A DNA stretch of 64,000 bases from Hymenopus coronatus (GCA_030762935.1 CM060880.1:12248501-12312500); one strand, 5' to 3'; numbered from the stretch's first letter, positions 1 to 11,555 are shown. Numbers and translations: made by a program. The notes: generated from the sequence alone by a model not told the origin.

Positions 1-373
1 TGAAACCCTTTTGTGATAGTCTTCTCTCTTTGCGGCTAGATGTAAAAACCTCTGCACATTATTAAATATAAAATAAGGTAAGATCTGAATTTATTATTAT
101 TTATAATACTATACCGCTAATAGGCTACATCACAGTACTGGGTTACAAATTGACGAGAGAGCCAAGTTGCGCAGTACAAGGAGTGGGGGAAAAAGGCGGA
201 GACTTAAAGCGATAGCCATATAGTATGTAAACGCACAGGAAAGCTGGGGTGACACAACAATCACGTCCATATTATTTATTAGTTTTGTGTGTACTAAAAT
301 TTCCAACATATACGTGCATTTATGTTGTCTTTATAATATACCCTAGTACATAATGAAATAAAATTGCGTTTTT
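1..373. other. No recognisable feature
   Basis: This is AT-rich sequence without a repeat family or coding signal that I can identify. Confidence 0.4.
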
Positions 374-512
374 TATTTATGGACGCTCTTTAACTGCTAT
401 GGGCATGAAACACCGCTTAATTTTGCTCAGAGGCCTCTCAATTATACTTGAAGTTCTTTTACGTGCCGTAAGTCTACGACACGGGACCAACAGCTTTACT
501 TCCCTTACTAGT
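374..512 (-). mobile_element. SINE-3 fragment (3' part)
   Basis: The sequence is the reverse complement of the body and tail of the SINE-3 family seen complete at 18217-18495. Shared landmarks are the tail GACGCTCTTTAACTGC, then GCTCAGAGGCCTCTC and the TTACGTGCCGTAAGTCTACG region. The tRNA-like head is missing, so the copy is 5'-truncated. Confidence 0.75.
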
Positions 513-529
513 ACGTATGCAGATACAGA

Positions 530-625
530 TGGTTGTTTTCCACCCAAAAATTCGATACCGAATTTTCACGGAAATACACGTTTCAAGACTCACTGAATCC
601 AAAAATCCAAGAAACAAAAACTTTT
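530..625 (+). mobile_element. HPE fragment, H-end flank
   Basis: This short piece carries the HPE landmarks CCACCCAAAAATTCGATACC and GGAAATACACGTTTC found just inside the hairpin end of the family. The hairpin and the rest of the element are absent. Confidence 0.6.
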
Positions 626-713
626 AAAACAAAGTTAGTTTTATTAACTTTTGCTATGCTCAGATTCCACATTCATACTGGCAGACTGTGGAGGGTAGCT
701 AGCTTCAGTTATA

Positions 714-775
714 GAAAAAGTCCCACCCCGGAATCGAAACCCAGAGTTGAGAAGTCGGAATGATGACCACTCAAC
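714..775 (-). mobile_element. SINE-1 head fragment, degenerate
   Basis: On the minus strand this resembles the tRNA-like head of SINE-1: a box-B-like GGGTTTCGATTCC and upstream TGAGTGGTCATC. It is diverged and lacks the body. Confidence 0.5.
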
Positions 776-870
776 TGTTGAAGTATGTTTACAATTAAAT
801 GGTAAGCTATTATCTTTGAATTTGAAAGGGTAATTATATTTCTCAATAATGCATCTATAACAAGTATGGC

Positions 871-1080
871 GTACTCCTGTAGTGTGGTGGTAGCGTGTCT
901 GCCCGACATTTAAGAGGTCCCGAGTTCGAATCTCGGTTAGAGTGAGTTACCTAGGTAAGTTCTTTTTTTTCCTGGGGTATTCTTTATCCTGAGATTTTGA
1001 ATTTAGTAACTCTAAGCTCTATGGACCCCCGGGCTCATTTGAGCTGCATTTCACCCATCACATTCATCGTCCGATATCAG
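871..1080 (+). mobile_element. SINE-2 copy
   Basis: This is a tRNA-derived SINE. Box A lies in GTGGTGGTAGCGTGTCTGCC and box B in GAGTTCGAATCTC. They are followed by the family body (GGGGTATTCTTTATCCTGAG, then AACTCTAAGCTCTATGGACC) and the start of the 3' loop (CGTCCGATATC). The 3' stem is truncated. Other copies in the window have the same order of blocks. Confidence 0.8.
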
Positions 1081-1280
1081 CTTCAGAGGTATGCAGCACA
1101 ATTTAGCATAATCGAAAACTTCTTCGGGAATATCCATTTCCATTCATGTATTGATTTATTTGGTGCAGTTTAAACAACCAGAATTGAACGAACAAAGCAC
1201 TACCTACGTCACGACTAAAATTCTATTCTCGTAATGACGACTCTAATAATATAATATTAATAAATATAAGAATATTTCAG

Positions 1281-1545
1281 ACTGCCTCCGTGGTCAAGTG
1301 GTCAGAGAGCTGACTTCTCATCCGGAGGTCCCGGGTTTGATTCCCGTCTGGGGCAGGGAATTTTTCTTTAACCAGAATTATTCCCTATCCCCCATAGAGT
1401 CTGGAAGTATGAATGTAAGAGTAAATGTACGTGTGTACTATAAAGTTTATTAACCTAATTTTCTGAGCTTACAGTTTCACAAGTCACAGCCCCCGATATG
1501 ACCATTGATGTTAAAGGGGGGCTATACAAATGAAACAAACAAAAA
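1281..1545 (+). mobile_element. SINE-1 copy with 10-bp target duplication
   Basis: This is a tRNA-derived SINE whose head looks most like a Glu-type tRNA (box B GGTTTGATTCC). The body includes TTCCCTATCCCCCATAGAGT, and a 3' stem-loop has 1488-1494 pairing with 1517-1523. The identical flanks AATATTTCAG at 1271-1280 and 1546-1555 are the target-site duplication, which fixes the ends. The copy is near complete, so a recently active family is plausible. Confidence 0.9.
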
Positions 1546-1555
1546 AATATTTCAG

Positions 1556-2105
1556 TTAATCTTAGGATAGGATAAAACGTATATTACACGTGGATTATTA
1601 GACTATTATTTGCTCATGAGAAACATCCCACTCACAAATAATAGTCTATTTAAGCAGCCTATAGTAAAAATATTATTCCTAAAATAATATTATTGTAGTT
1701 TTGAAAGGCATAAAACTTAACAGGACTAATTAATTATAAATGCAGCCGTTAGAAATGTCAGCGGTGTGAACCCATAACATAGATATACTATTGTCCACGG
1801 TTCGAACTTTCCCGTAATTTTTTACCACTGAGGTTGGCCCCAGCTGTTTTGACAGTTGAAAGTGGCGACACTGTGTCGGAACATGGTTGTTTATGCAAAT
1901 AAAGGGTTCAGAGAACGGCGCCTGACACGCCACTACACAATTCTGAATTACCATGGCAACCAATTTCCGTAACATAAACATCAACAACTTGAGGTCCAGC
2001 AGCCCTGAATATAGGGTAGTTTTATAAAATGTAATGTGTAATAAACTTCGAAATATCCTTAATTAGTATCAAGTTAAATGTACATCTTATGTGTTACCTA
2101 CACTA
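1556..2105. other. No recognisable feature
   Basis: This is AT-rich sequence. The 85-codon minus-strand frame at 1730-1987 has no feature I recognise and is within the length expected by chance. Confidence 0.4.
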
Positions 2106-2108
2106 GAA

Positions 2109-2383
2109 ACACAATGTGTTCCATTCACACAACTTTCCTTACATCTCCATAACAAATTATTGTTAAAAATCTCATTCTTCCACCTACTTCTAGCAGAAAT
2201 GGAAGGGAAGGGAAATAAGGGACTACATTAGGTTAAAGCCAATCATTTAAAAGCGGACTGATATATGAACGATATTCGTTATGTCTGTTTAGTCAGAGAT
2301 TGACAATTTTATATATGAGAAAAGTTTAAGTATTTTAAAATTGAAACCAATAAAAAGGAATATCTCGGAAATGGCTAACTGCA

Positions 2384-2417
<34 letters not shown>

Positions 2418-2799
2418 TATGACCTTAATTGTTTTACCAAGCACTATATCTTTTGTGTGGCAAATTTTTGTCTACCTCTTACGGTTCATCAATTATCCAA
2501 AAGTCATCCAGAATGAAGAGGTCTACAGAGGCTATTCCCAGAAAATTCAATATATACATATTATTGGCCATGTAAATATATTTAATATACGACATTCTAA
2601 TCAAAATCGTTAGAGGCATTTTTTAGAACATAAAAATTTTCGAAATTTTCCCACGTAAAGGGTAGTTTGGGATGGGGGGATTTTTCTCAAAATCTTCGTG
2701 TCGCATCCATGGACTTAAATACGAAGTTTGATATTTTACCGACTTTTGGTTTTTGAGTTATCGTGTTCACAGCCACACACCAAAACACACACACACCTT
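2109..2799 (-). mobile_element. HPE copy, H end missing
   Basis: The T end (GTGTTCCATTCACAC, then ACTTTCCTTACATCTC) lies at the left, and the family middle follows. The copy stops in the CA-rich tract near 2799, where it is joined to the next HPE at its hairpin. An A-run of about 30 nt at 2385-2415 replaces the short A-tract of other copies. A 90-codon frame across this run is an artefact. Confidence 0.8.
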
Positions 2800-3600
2800 T
2801 TTACTTTCTCTACACGTACTATGTACATAGTGTATAGAGAAGGTATTGTAATGCACCCAAAAATTCGATACCGAGATTTCACCGGAAATACATGTTTTGA
2901 GACCCCCGAATAAAAACTCATTTTTAGAAAAGTGTCCGCGTGTATCTGTGTGTGTGTGGGGGGGGGGGCAGCATAGCTCAAAAACGAAAATACCGTTAAA
3001 AACGAACTTGGTATTTAGGTTTGGTGTCTTCCAAGGATGCGATACAAAGATTTTCAAGAAAATCCCCCAACCCCCAACTACCCTTTACATGGAACTTTTT
3101 TGGAAAATTTTGATTTTCTCAAAAATGGCTCTAATGATTTTGATTAAAATGTCATATATTAAAGACATTTACATGACAAATAAAATGCATATCTTGAATT
3201 TTCTGGGAATAGTCCCTGAAGACTACTTTATTCTGGATGACTTTTACGGAATTTTGCATAACTGCTATACCGTAAGAAATGGACAAAACCGTACCTCACA
3301 AAAAATGTAGAGCATGTTAAAACACACAATTTATGTTATATATATTTTTTTTTTTTTTCGCGGGGTTGATCGTCCTTCTGATATTCCTTTTTTTTTTTTT
3401 TTTTTTCCAGCTTTGAAAAACATACTTTTCTCATACAGAAATTTGTCAACTCCTGTTCATACAAACAAAGGAACTTCAGTCACAATGCAACCAGCTTTTG
3501 ACTATCACTTTAACCTATGCTACTCCCTTATTTTGCTTCTACTTACAAGGAAGCAAGTAATAAGACTATTTCTGCTAATTTTTTCTCGATTTTTTTACGA
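2800..3600 (+). mobile_element. HPE copy, T end missing
   Basis: This copy starts with the full hairpin end (CTTTCTCTACACGTACTATG and its mirror) and runs through the GT/G tract at 2948-2968 and the family middle. It breaks off in the tract TTTTTCTCGATT near 3595. Two T-runs at 3346-3358 and 3389-3407 interrupt it. It is head-to-head with the preceding minus copy, and only one hairpin lies between them. Confidence 0.85.
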
Positions 3601-4160
3601 TTTATTGTTATGTAACAGCCTAATCAACTGACTTAGATTTAGGGCAGACAATTACAATTTTGTTTTACAAACTATACGAGACATCCATTCTATCTATCAG
3701 TTTTTTCGAATACATATGTTATCAGATTGGAACAGAGGTCCAAGAGGCTGTACGCAATGACTGATGTGTTACGCAAATGCCCTTATTATGAAACAGACCG
3801 CCTGGGGACTAAAGTTGGCAATCCTGCTTGGTATTGGAAATCACAACCCAGTGCCAGTATTTCCTGGGCTATACGAAAAATCAATCGCTAGATAAAACCG
3901 CGTCGTTTCCTTCCTAGAGAGTACAATTTTTAATGCGATACGAGGTCACGTGCTTTCGCATGTCGCCTCTGTCTTTTGTTTTACGCGATAGAATATATCG
4001 CCATAAAGCATTCTTTTATGTCACCCCAGCATTGTAAACAGGTTGTTTTTTTATGCCGGTCAAAATCGTGCATAACTGCGTCCTTCTTGTGCATGATCCA
4101 AATTGGTCGCTTAGCAACAACGACGTAGTACTGTCATAAGTGAAAATGATAGAACATTTC
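3601..4160. other. Unassigned sequence
   Basis: There is no family match inside the window and no coding signal. A less AT-rich stretch at 3720-4130 is single-copy here. Confidence 0.4.
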
Positions 4161-4164
4161 GATT

Positions 4165-5140
4165 TTTATTTTCTCTAGCTAGTATGTACACTGTATATAG
4201 CGGATAGAGAAGCTATTGTACTCCTCACAAAAATTCGATGCCGAGATTTCACCGGAAATACATGTTTTGAGACTCCCCGAGTAAAAAAAATCACATGACT
4301 TTCTCTAGTTGCTCTATAAACGTCTTACAAAATATTGTTCTTCTTTCTACACATAGCTAATCGAGATAAACATTAGCAGAATGTTCTTATTACTTAGTTC
4401 CTTATAAGTAGAATGCGCTATGCCAAAGTGATAGTCAAATGTTTTAAAAGCTGACGTTATGCGATTGCCGTCGCATGTCGATTCTTTGCTTGGCCAGGAA
4501 TAGAACAAAATAAAAACATACATTTCCTATCTGAGAAAAGCAGAAGTAGGCACATATTTTACAATTGAAACAATAACAAGGAACACCTCGGAAACTGTTA
4601 CTTCATAACAAAAACGTAACGTCAATCGCGTATTTTGACGAGATCTACACTTTTTTGTGAAAAACATTTTTGTCTATCTCTTAGGTTTAACAGTTCGGCA
4701 AAATTCATCCAGAATAAACAGGTCTTCAGAAGCTATTCCCAGAAAATTCAAGATATACATTTTATTTGAGATGTAAGTTTCTTTAGTATACGGAATTGTA
4801 ATCAAAATTGTTAGAGCCAATTTCGAGAAAATCAAAATTTTCAAAAACTTTTCCATGTAAAGGGTAGATTGTGGAGAGGGTATTTTCTTGAAAATCTTCG
4901 TGTCGCATCTTGGAAGATACTAATCCTAAATACCAAGTCTGGTATTTAACGCTCTTTTTGTTTTTGAGCCATGCTGTCCACACACACAGGCCTTTTTCTA
5001 AAAGTGCTTTTTTCGGACTCAGGGGACCCCAAAGTATATATTTCCAATGAAATCTCGAAATCCAATTTTTGGATATAATACAATACCTTCTATATGCACT
5101 ATATACATAGTATACCTGGGCTAGAAAAAGTAAAAAAGCA
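4165..5140 (-). mobile_element. Composite HPE with long terminal inverted repeats
   Basis: A forward H-end module of about 120 bp (4168-4290) is joined directly to the T end of a complete minus-strand HPE (4291-5137). The outer boundaries are therefore both hairpin ends, forming inverted repeats of about 120 bp. The inner copy has every family landmark: the T end with GACTTTCTCTAG, the central GAATAAACAGGTCTTCAGAA block, the CA tract, and the H end with CTTCTATATGCACTATATAC. It has no coding capacity. Confidence 0.75.
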
Positions 5141-5865
5141 TTTTTAAGACCTTGTCTGTGTGTGTGTGTGTGTGTGTGTGTAGCACAGCTCAATAACGAA
5201 AAATTGCTTAGTTCATTAGCTTCCAAGGGTTGCGACATGATTATTTTCAAGGAAATCGCCCCACCTCAACTACCCTTTACATGGCACATTTTTCGAAACT
5301 TTTTATTTTTTCAAAAATGTCTCTAACGATTGTGATTAATATGCCAAATGTTTAATATATTTTCATGCCAAGCGAAATGCATATCTTGAATTTTCTGGGA
5401 ATAGCCTCTGAAGACCTCTTTATTCTGGATGACTTCTGTACAACTTGATAAACCATAAGAGATAGACAAAACGTACCCACACAAAGATAGTATATCCAAT
5501 AAAAATACAATTTTATGTCACTTTTTTTTTTTTTTTTTTGAAAAGTTAACCGTTTGCGAAATATTCCGAGTTATCGGTTTCAGTTTAAGCCACTTAAAAT
5601 TTTCTCAAACGGGAAGTTACCTAGTAAGCAAAGAGAACCGAATTTCAGCTGTTTCAGATGACAACCAGTTCTTAAAAGATTTGACTATCGCTTTAACTTG
5701 TGCATTTCCTTATTTCTGTTCTACTTACAAAGAAGCAAGCAATAAGACAATTCTACTAATGCCTTGATGCAGATAAACGAATAATCTTTTGTAAGAAAAT
5801 ATTGCTTGTGGAACAGCTACAGAAACTCATATGAATGGAGCACATCAGATTTTTTAATTGTCATA
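5141..5865 (+). mobile_element. HPE copy lacking the H-end 110 bp
   Basis: The copy begins at the internal landmark GCATTTTTAAGACCTTGTC, followed by a (GT)n tract at 5157-5180, and runs to the T end (ATGAATGGAGCACATCAG). It abuts the hairpin of the preceding minus copy, so two HPE bodies share one hairpin. Confidence 0.8.
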
Positions 5866-5965
5866 AATATTCTATAGACACATGCGAATCATTTTTACCA
5901 TACATTTTTACAATCCGTCATTGTTAAAAGTGCAGCTACATGTTTAAATCACTGTCCATTTTGTA

Positions 5966-6832
5966 GTAATTTTTACTTTCTCTACACGTACTATGTACAT
6001 AGTGTATAGAGAATGTATTGTATTCCACCCAAAAATTCGATAGCGAGATTTCACCGCAAATACATGTTTTGGGACCCCCTGAATAAAAAAACAACCCATT
6101 TTTACAAAAAGATACGCGCGTATGTATGTGTGTCTGTGGATAGCATAGGTAAAAAACGAAAGGTCCGTTAAAAACCAAATTTGGTATTTAGGTTTGGTAT
6201 CTTCCAAAGATGCGACACGAAGTTTTTTAAAAAAATCCTCCCACACCCAACTACCCTTTACATGGAACTTTTTTTGAACATTTTGATTTTCTAAAAATGG
6301 CTCTAACTATTTTGATTAAAATATCGTATATTACAGATATTTACCTGACAAATAAAATGTATATCTTGAGTTTTTTGGGAATAGTCTCTGAAGACTACTT
6401 TATTCTGGATGAATTTTACGGAATTTTGCATATCTGCTAAACCGTAAGAGATGGATAAAAACTTACTGCACAGAAAATGTAGAGCTCATTAAAACACACA
6501 TGTTATATATATTTTCGTGGAGGTGATCGTTTTTAAGGTGTTCGTTGTTTTTTGTTTCAGCTTTGAAAAACTTATGTTTTTCTCATACAGGAATTTGTCA
6601 ACTCCTGTCCATACAAAGGAAATTCAGTCACATAGCAACCAGCTTTTGACTCTCACTTTAACCTATGATACTCCATTATTTTACTTGTACTTACAAGGTA
6701 GCAAGTAATAAAACTATTTCTGCTAATTTTTTCTTGATTAGCATGAAGTAAATAGAAGCAAAAGCTTTTTAGCAACAATTTATTACATAGATGTAGAGAA
6801 AGTCATGTGAATGGAACACATCAGATTTTTTC
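5966..6832 (+). mobile_element. Complete HPE, reference copy
   Basis: This is the best reference for the family in the window, about 865 bp. The left end is ACTTTCTCTACACGTAC inside a 40-nt dyad centred on TATGTACATA (5968-6012). The right end is TGTAGAGAAAGT followed by a stem-loop with ATGTG/CACAT arms, then a T-run. Between them are the GATACCGAGATTTCACCGG-type block, a GT tract, the palindromic-type TTGGTATTTAGGTTTGGTAT block and the AATAGTCTCTGAAGACTAC block. There is no open frame beyond chance length. The right inverted repeat is subterminal, unlike the left. Confidence 0.85.
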
Positions 6833-7476
6833 CTCAGTTTTACCTTTTTGCGCATTAAATTAGTCCTTGCGTTTCAGTTTTGCTCTGATTTCTATGAACA
6901 TTTGCATACATAATCCCAAGTGTGATATTTAGAGCGTTGAGTATACTAGAATCATTCTAAATATAAAAAAAAAAATCATAAAATAATTTATATAAACTAA
7001 ATAAAAAACTAAATAATGTATAATCGCTTTATTAGTTTACTTAAAACTAATTGGTTAAAATTAAAAAAGAGAGAGAGAGGACAGAGAGAGAGAGAGACAA
7101 CATTGTAAAAACAAAAAATTATTTCTCTAAAACTTAACAAAAACTTAATTCAAATACTTACATTTATTTTCAATGTACTAAATTATCAGAAATTTTTACT
7201 ATCATATTTACTGCTTTGACAAAAATGAATGCGCAAGGAAGTTTTAGAAAAGGTGCATTTTTCTGGCTAGGTAAAATTATTTTATTGTATTATTTAAAAA
7301 AATATTTTACTTAGACTTTCAACTTAATACAGTCATTTCTTTATTTGCTAATATTAAGAATAGTCATAAATCTTCAAGAAAAAGTTTTAAAATTAAAAAA
7401 AAAAAGATTGCAAATTCGTTCCAGTGTGCCACAAAATTCTACAACCAAATGTAATATCTCCTTTTCTTTTAGAAAC
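6833..7476. repeat. AT-rich low-complexity spacer with GA tract
   Basis: The spacer is A/T-rich. A (GA)n tract lies at 7067-7098. There is no family match or coding signal. Confidence 0.5.
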
Positions 7477-7489
7477 AATAAACTCACGA

Positions 7490-7768
7490 TGACTGCCTCC
7501 GTGGTCGAGTAGACAGCGAGCTGAATTCTGACCAGGAGGTCCGGGTTCGATTCCCGGCTAGGGTGGTGAAGTTTTCTTTAACCAAATTATTCCCTATCTC
7601 CCACCGAGCCTGGAAGTATGTATATGAGAGTGGCTATACGTGTGTTTGGGGAAAATAAAACGATTCAAACCCAACCTAAAGAACCTACAGACAGCTGTTT
7701 CTAATGCAAAGCCCCCGATATGACCTTAGATGTTAAAGGGGACAATATAAATGAAATAAAAATAAATA
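7490..7768 (+). mobile_element. SINE-1 copy with 13-bp target duplication
   Basis: The identical flanks AATAAACTCACGA at 7477-7489 and 7769-7781 bound the insertion. Box B is GGTTCGATTCC. The 3' loop GATATGACC...GTTAAA is present, and the tail is (AAAT)n. This is one of the best-preserved copies. Confidence 0.92.
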
Positions 7769-8050
7769 AATAAACTCACGAGACGCATATCACATTAGTT
7801 TATAAACACAGTGTTATACTAAACTAAAATCTACACTTAAATACTATAATTGATGTAATTAAATACTCGACTTTTCCGCACATTTGTGGTTCTAATTTTG
7901 TGCTGGCTATCATCAGAACAAACTCTTAAATATTTATCAATTAAATATTCACATATTTCAGTCTAGAAAACGTGTTCACAAATATACCCACTTAATACGA
8001 ACACTGATATTGGTGCAAAATTTTTCAAACGAGGAAATATGTCACAACAA

Positions 8051-8376
8051 AATCAACCAAATTAGCTCCTTGTATTATTGCCCTTCAGTAGGAATAATTT
8101 CAACATAAAGCTAAGCTTTTCATTTGTCGTGCAATTCTATTAATCTAAATCAAATACATTAAAGTAATTGTAGAATTAACTGAGTTATTGTTCATCCTGT
8201 ATCTATCAGTTAAAAAACTGAGCGGTTAATTTTATCAATGCGTCCTAAATTGGAGATTAACTAATCTAATACAGTCCCACCGGTTCTTTACATTTATATT
8301 TCTTGAAGTCTTTCAAAATGAAACAATCTCACGCGCCGGATTCGACTGGACGTAGTTTAGCAAACTCTGCTATAAG
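8051..8376. repeat. Direct duplication, copy 1
   Basis: This segment, from the TTAGCTCCTTGTATTATTGC region to GTTTAGCAAACTCTGC, recurs at 8884-9222 in the same orientation with clear divergence. The spacing is about 835 bp. It may be an old tandem duplication or two copies of an unnamed dispersed repeat. Confidence 0.75.
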
Positions 8377-8550
8377 TTAAGGATACCCATCTGTGAAAAT
8401 CCTAAAATCTATAATTTTGCTTGGATTGATTTGAAACTTTAACACAGCAATTGCAGTGTTAAGAATAGTTTACATGCTAATTTTCAGACTTTTGTTCAAA
8501 ATAGTTCCTGTGATATTAACATATTTATAGTATTTTATTGTCATTTAATT

Positions 8551-8856
8551 AAATCGTTCCACACGATACAATTTTAGTTACAGAATTGTAATACTTTGAA
8601 GTTATACTGATAAATACAGTATTAGTAAATTGATTGGATGAAATTTTCATTTGACTATTGCTTTAGGAGAAAAAAAAAATATTTAATTGCCATTTTATTA
8701 ATGTATTATTTTTGCTATGACGTTTATTATTTAATTACAAGAGCACTTGTGATATTAGAAAAAAATCATGTCATCAATTTCCCTTTGTACTGTTTTTATC
8801 CAAGCATAAAAATGTTCAGGCTTCTATTTTGAAAACTGCATCGTGTGGAACAATTT
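8551..8856. mobile_element. Possible small TIR element between the duplicated blocks
   Basis: AAATCGTTCCACACGAT at 8551-8567 has a 16/17 inverted match at 8840-8856. The interval is about 306 bp, AT-rich and non-coding. This is compatible with a MITE, but no target duplication is convincing. Confidence 0.4.
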
Positions 8857-8883
8857 GAAGTTTCACTCGGCAGGCAATAACAA

Positions 8884-9222
8884 AAATCAACAAATTTGCT
8901 CCTTCGATTATTGCCCTTCATTAGGAACAGTTTAAACGTAAAGTTAAATTTTTCATTTACACTAAAATTACTTGTCGTGCAATTCGATTAAACTAAATCA
9001 CATAAATTTAAGTAATTGTAGAATTAACTGAGTTATTATTCCCCCTATATCCATCAATTAAAAAGCTGAGCGGTTAAGTTTTCTTTGGATTCTAAATTCG
9101 AAATTAATTAATCTAATACAGTCCCACCGTTTCTTTACATTTATATTTGTTGAAGTCTTCCAAAATGAAAGCATCTCACGGGCCGGATTCGACTGGACGT
9201 AGTTTAGCAAACTCTGCTATAA
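8884..9222. repeat. Direct duplication, copy 2
   Basis: This is the second copy of the block at 8051-8376. It shares the end GATTCGACTGGACGTAGTTT and the phrase GTAATTGTAGAATTAACTGA. Confidence 0.75.
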
Positions 9223-9673
9223 ATGAAATACTCATTCGGGTATTAATATATGTTATTTATAGGTTTCTCTTAAACAAACCATTTCATCTTAGTGAAATCA
9301 ATTAAAAGTAACGTGAAACCCTGCAAACTTGAAGTAGAAATGTTTAATTATTCATTTTAAAACTTCCCGACTTCCTTCACATTTATACTAATCAGTAAAT
9401 TACTTGTTACAACCATATTTATTTAGGTGTAATTAGTTGTACTTAAGCTTCCTTCAGTGAGTCTAAGGGAATATCATCCATTTCAACCGAATTACCACTC
9501 CCTTCATTGATTTAAAGTTGTAACAGGCGTCCTGCTAACTGCCTCGACGGTATGCGTGGGTGTGGCGTGTATGGACAAAACCAGTTAAAATATATGAGAA
9601 TAACTAATCTGTTTTGAACTAGTTGCCGATTAATTTAAAATGAATATTACTTGAAACGGTTTGTAAAATGTAA

Positions 9674-9893
9674 ATGGCGCGTTATTTATGAACGCTCTTT
9701 AACTGCTGTGGTTCTCAGCGTCCCATTCTATACTGGGCGTGAAAGACAGTTTTTAATTTTGCTCAGAGGCCTCTCTATCAGGCTTGAGGTTCTTTTCCGA
9801 AGGAAGCCATGCTAAGGATTTTTTTCGCCCAAAAAAATCCATCGACCTCCGCCAGATTTGAACCCGCGATCTTGGGTATATGAAGTTAGCATC
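9674..9893 (-). mobile_element. SINE-3 copy, 5' head truncated
   Basis: The reverse strand carries box B (CGGGTTCAAATCTGGCGGAGG type), the hexa-T-rich GGATTTTTTTGGGCG region, and the tail through GTTAAAGAGCGTTCATAAAT. The first part of the tRNA-like head is missing or eroded. Confidence 0.8.
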
Positions 9894-11555
9894 TTGAAAC
9901 TGTTTCTGAATCTAAGCAAGGGGAATTGTAACTGCATGATTCCACAGTATGGAGACCTTTACGTTGAAGGCATAATTTGTTTCCGTGGCAAAATTACCTG
10001 ACTCGTTAACTGCTATACTGCGAATCCCCCTTGCAATCTCAGCTAAATATGTGATGAGTCTTGAAGCGCAATAACGTCACTTGTAGTGCAAGAGGCACCA
10101 AAGCAACTACATTTTCGAAATACATGCCTAATACCTAAGCTGCTTACATCCGGCCATCCCATCATAGTTCGATGTTCTAATTTGCTTGTTAGCATCTGAG
10201 GCATATTTTCATTATCTTTGAATGCGCAATCATAAGTATCTCTCCCATTTGTTAAATTTTCAGAAATAGCTTAGTCCCTTTTCAACAACCTTTAAGCATA
10301 CCTTGGGTTTGTCAACACCCTAATTCGATGAATTGGGCAAAATGTGTTTCCTTGTTTACTGAGATTCCTGGAACTTAATTACCTTCCCTACGTCTTCGCG
10401 CTAATTGCTTCTTCTAACGTAATTTGCCTTTACTAATAATTTCTTACAAATCGTGCTTAAATATTACTCCTCATTAATTATTTGCCTACACCAGAATTAT
10501 ACATAACTTTTGCGGTTTCGTGTTATTCGTTTATTTCTATATTTCTCCATTATTTCTTTACAAAATAATTATATATTAATTTAATACGATAATATTCCGG
10601 TATCAAAACAAACAAAAAAGAAACAGTGGGTGGCATTTACTGTGCAAACAAAATTGTAAACCTCTAGCTTGCGGGTAGCTTATCTGCCTCCCATTCTAGA
10701 GTTCCAATCCGTCTTAAGGACATGTATGATTGGAAGTTTTAATAATTCTGGTCTTTTTAAATGTATACCACGATACAATATAATTCAAGTAAGTTGCAGT
10801 GCACATTTCATAAATTTTGCTCTAATGGTTTGAAAGTTATGGTCAATTTTTTTTTATGATTTTATCAGTCACAAAAAAGGTTCCTTGGGGCAAAAAATTA
10901 AAATTTTGACTAATATTTTAACCCTAGATTCAAATACATATAGTTTTTGAAATTGCACCAGGTTTCTCTATGTCTCCTTTAGTTTAGGCTACAATTTTTT
11001 TTTTAAGTTATGAATGTGTTTTTTTTGTCATAAAAACACAGTGTTTGTGTTAGAAAATTAAAAACATATGCTTAAATACATCCAGCAGTAAAACCTAGGG
11101 AAATTCTTATTTATTGTGCCTCTGTAAATATGTACAGCAAATTTTTTTGGTGTAATAGAAAAACTGTTCCACAAGGAGCATTTTACAGGAAGAAAAATGC
11201 TAAAAATATCAATAGCGAGAATACAAAAAAAGATTGGAATGGATGGCTTACATTGAAAGCCACATTTTCTGTCCTTTTCTTCTTGCATTGCTATTTTTTC
11301 TGTGCAGAACTTCGTTTTTTTTTTTTTTTTTACTTTCCACGATGTGAATTATATCATGTCGAACTCAACTTTTTCTTGCCCAGTTCAATTTCACCGCTAA
11401 TGCTTTGCTGTAGCTCCAGTGACGTAAGGAATTTAAAATGCCGCCTGGAGGCCAATTATACCTTTTTGTATGTCGAAATGTTTAAATTATTTTATGGATT
11501 TAAGATAAAAAAGGCGATTTTTTTTGTAATTTCAGATATACATACATACCCTTAA
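9894..11555. other. Unassigned AT-rich region
   Basis: I recognise no repeat family here. Overlapping frames of 141 codons (+, 11130-11555) and 76 codons (-, 11058-11288) are low-complexity, rich in Phe/Lys, and show no domain; I treat them as chance. Confidence 0.4.

Noticed and set aside
2341..2613. 90-codon frame with a long Lys run
   Set aside because: The Lys run is just the A-run inside an HPE copy.
4783..5250. 155-codon minus-strand frame with Thr-His repeats
   Set aside because: It spans the junction of two HPE copies and the GT microsatellite. It is a repeat artefact.
11130..11555. 141-codon plus-strand frame
   Set aside because: It has low-complexity Phe-rich composition, AT-rich context, and a competing minus frame. 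It is probably chance.
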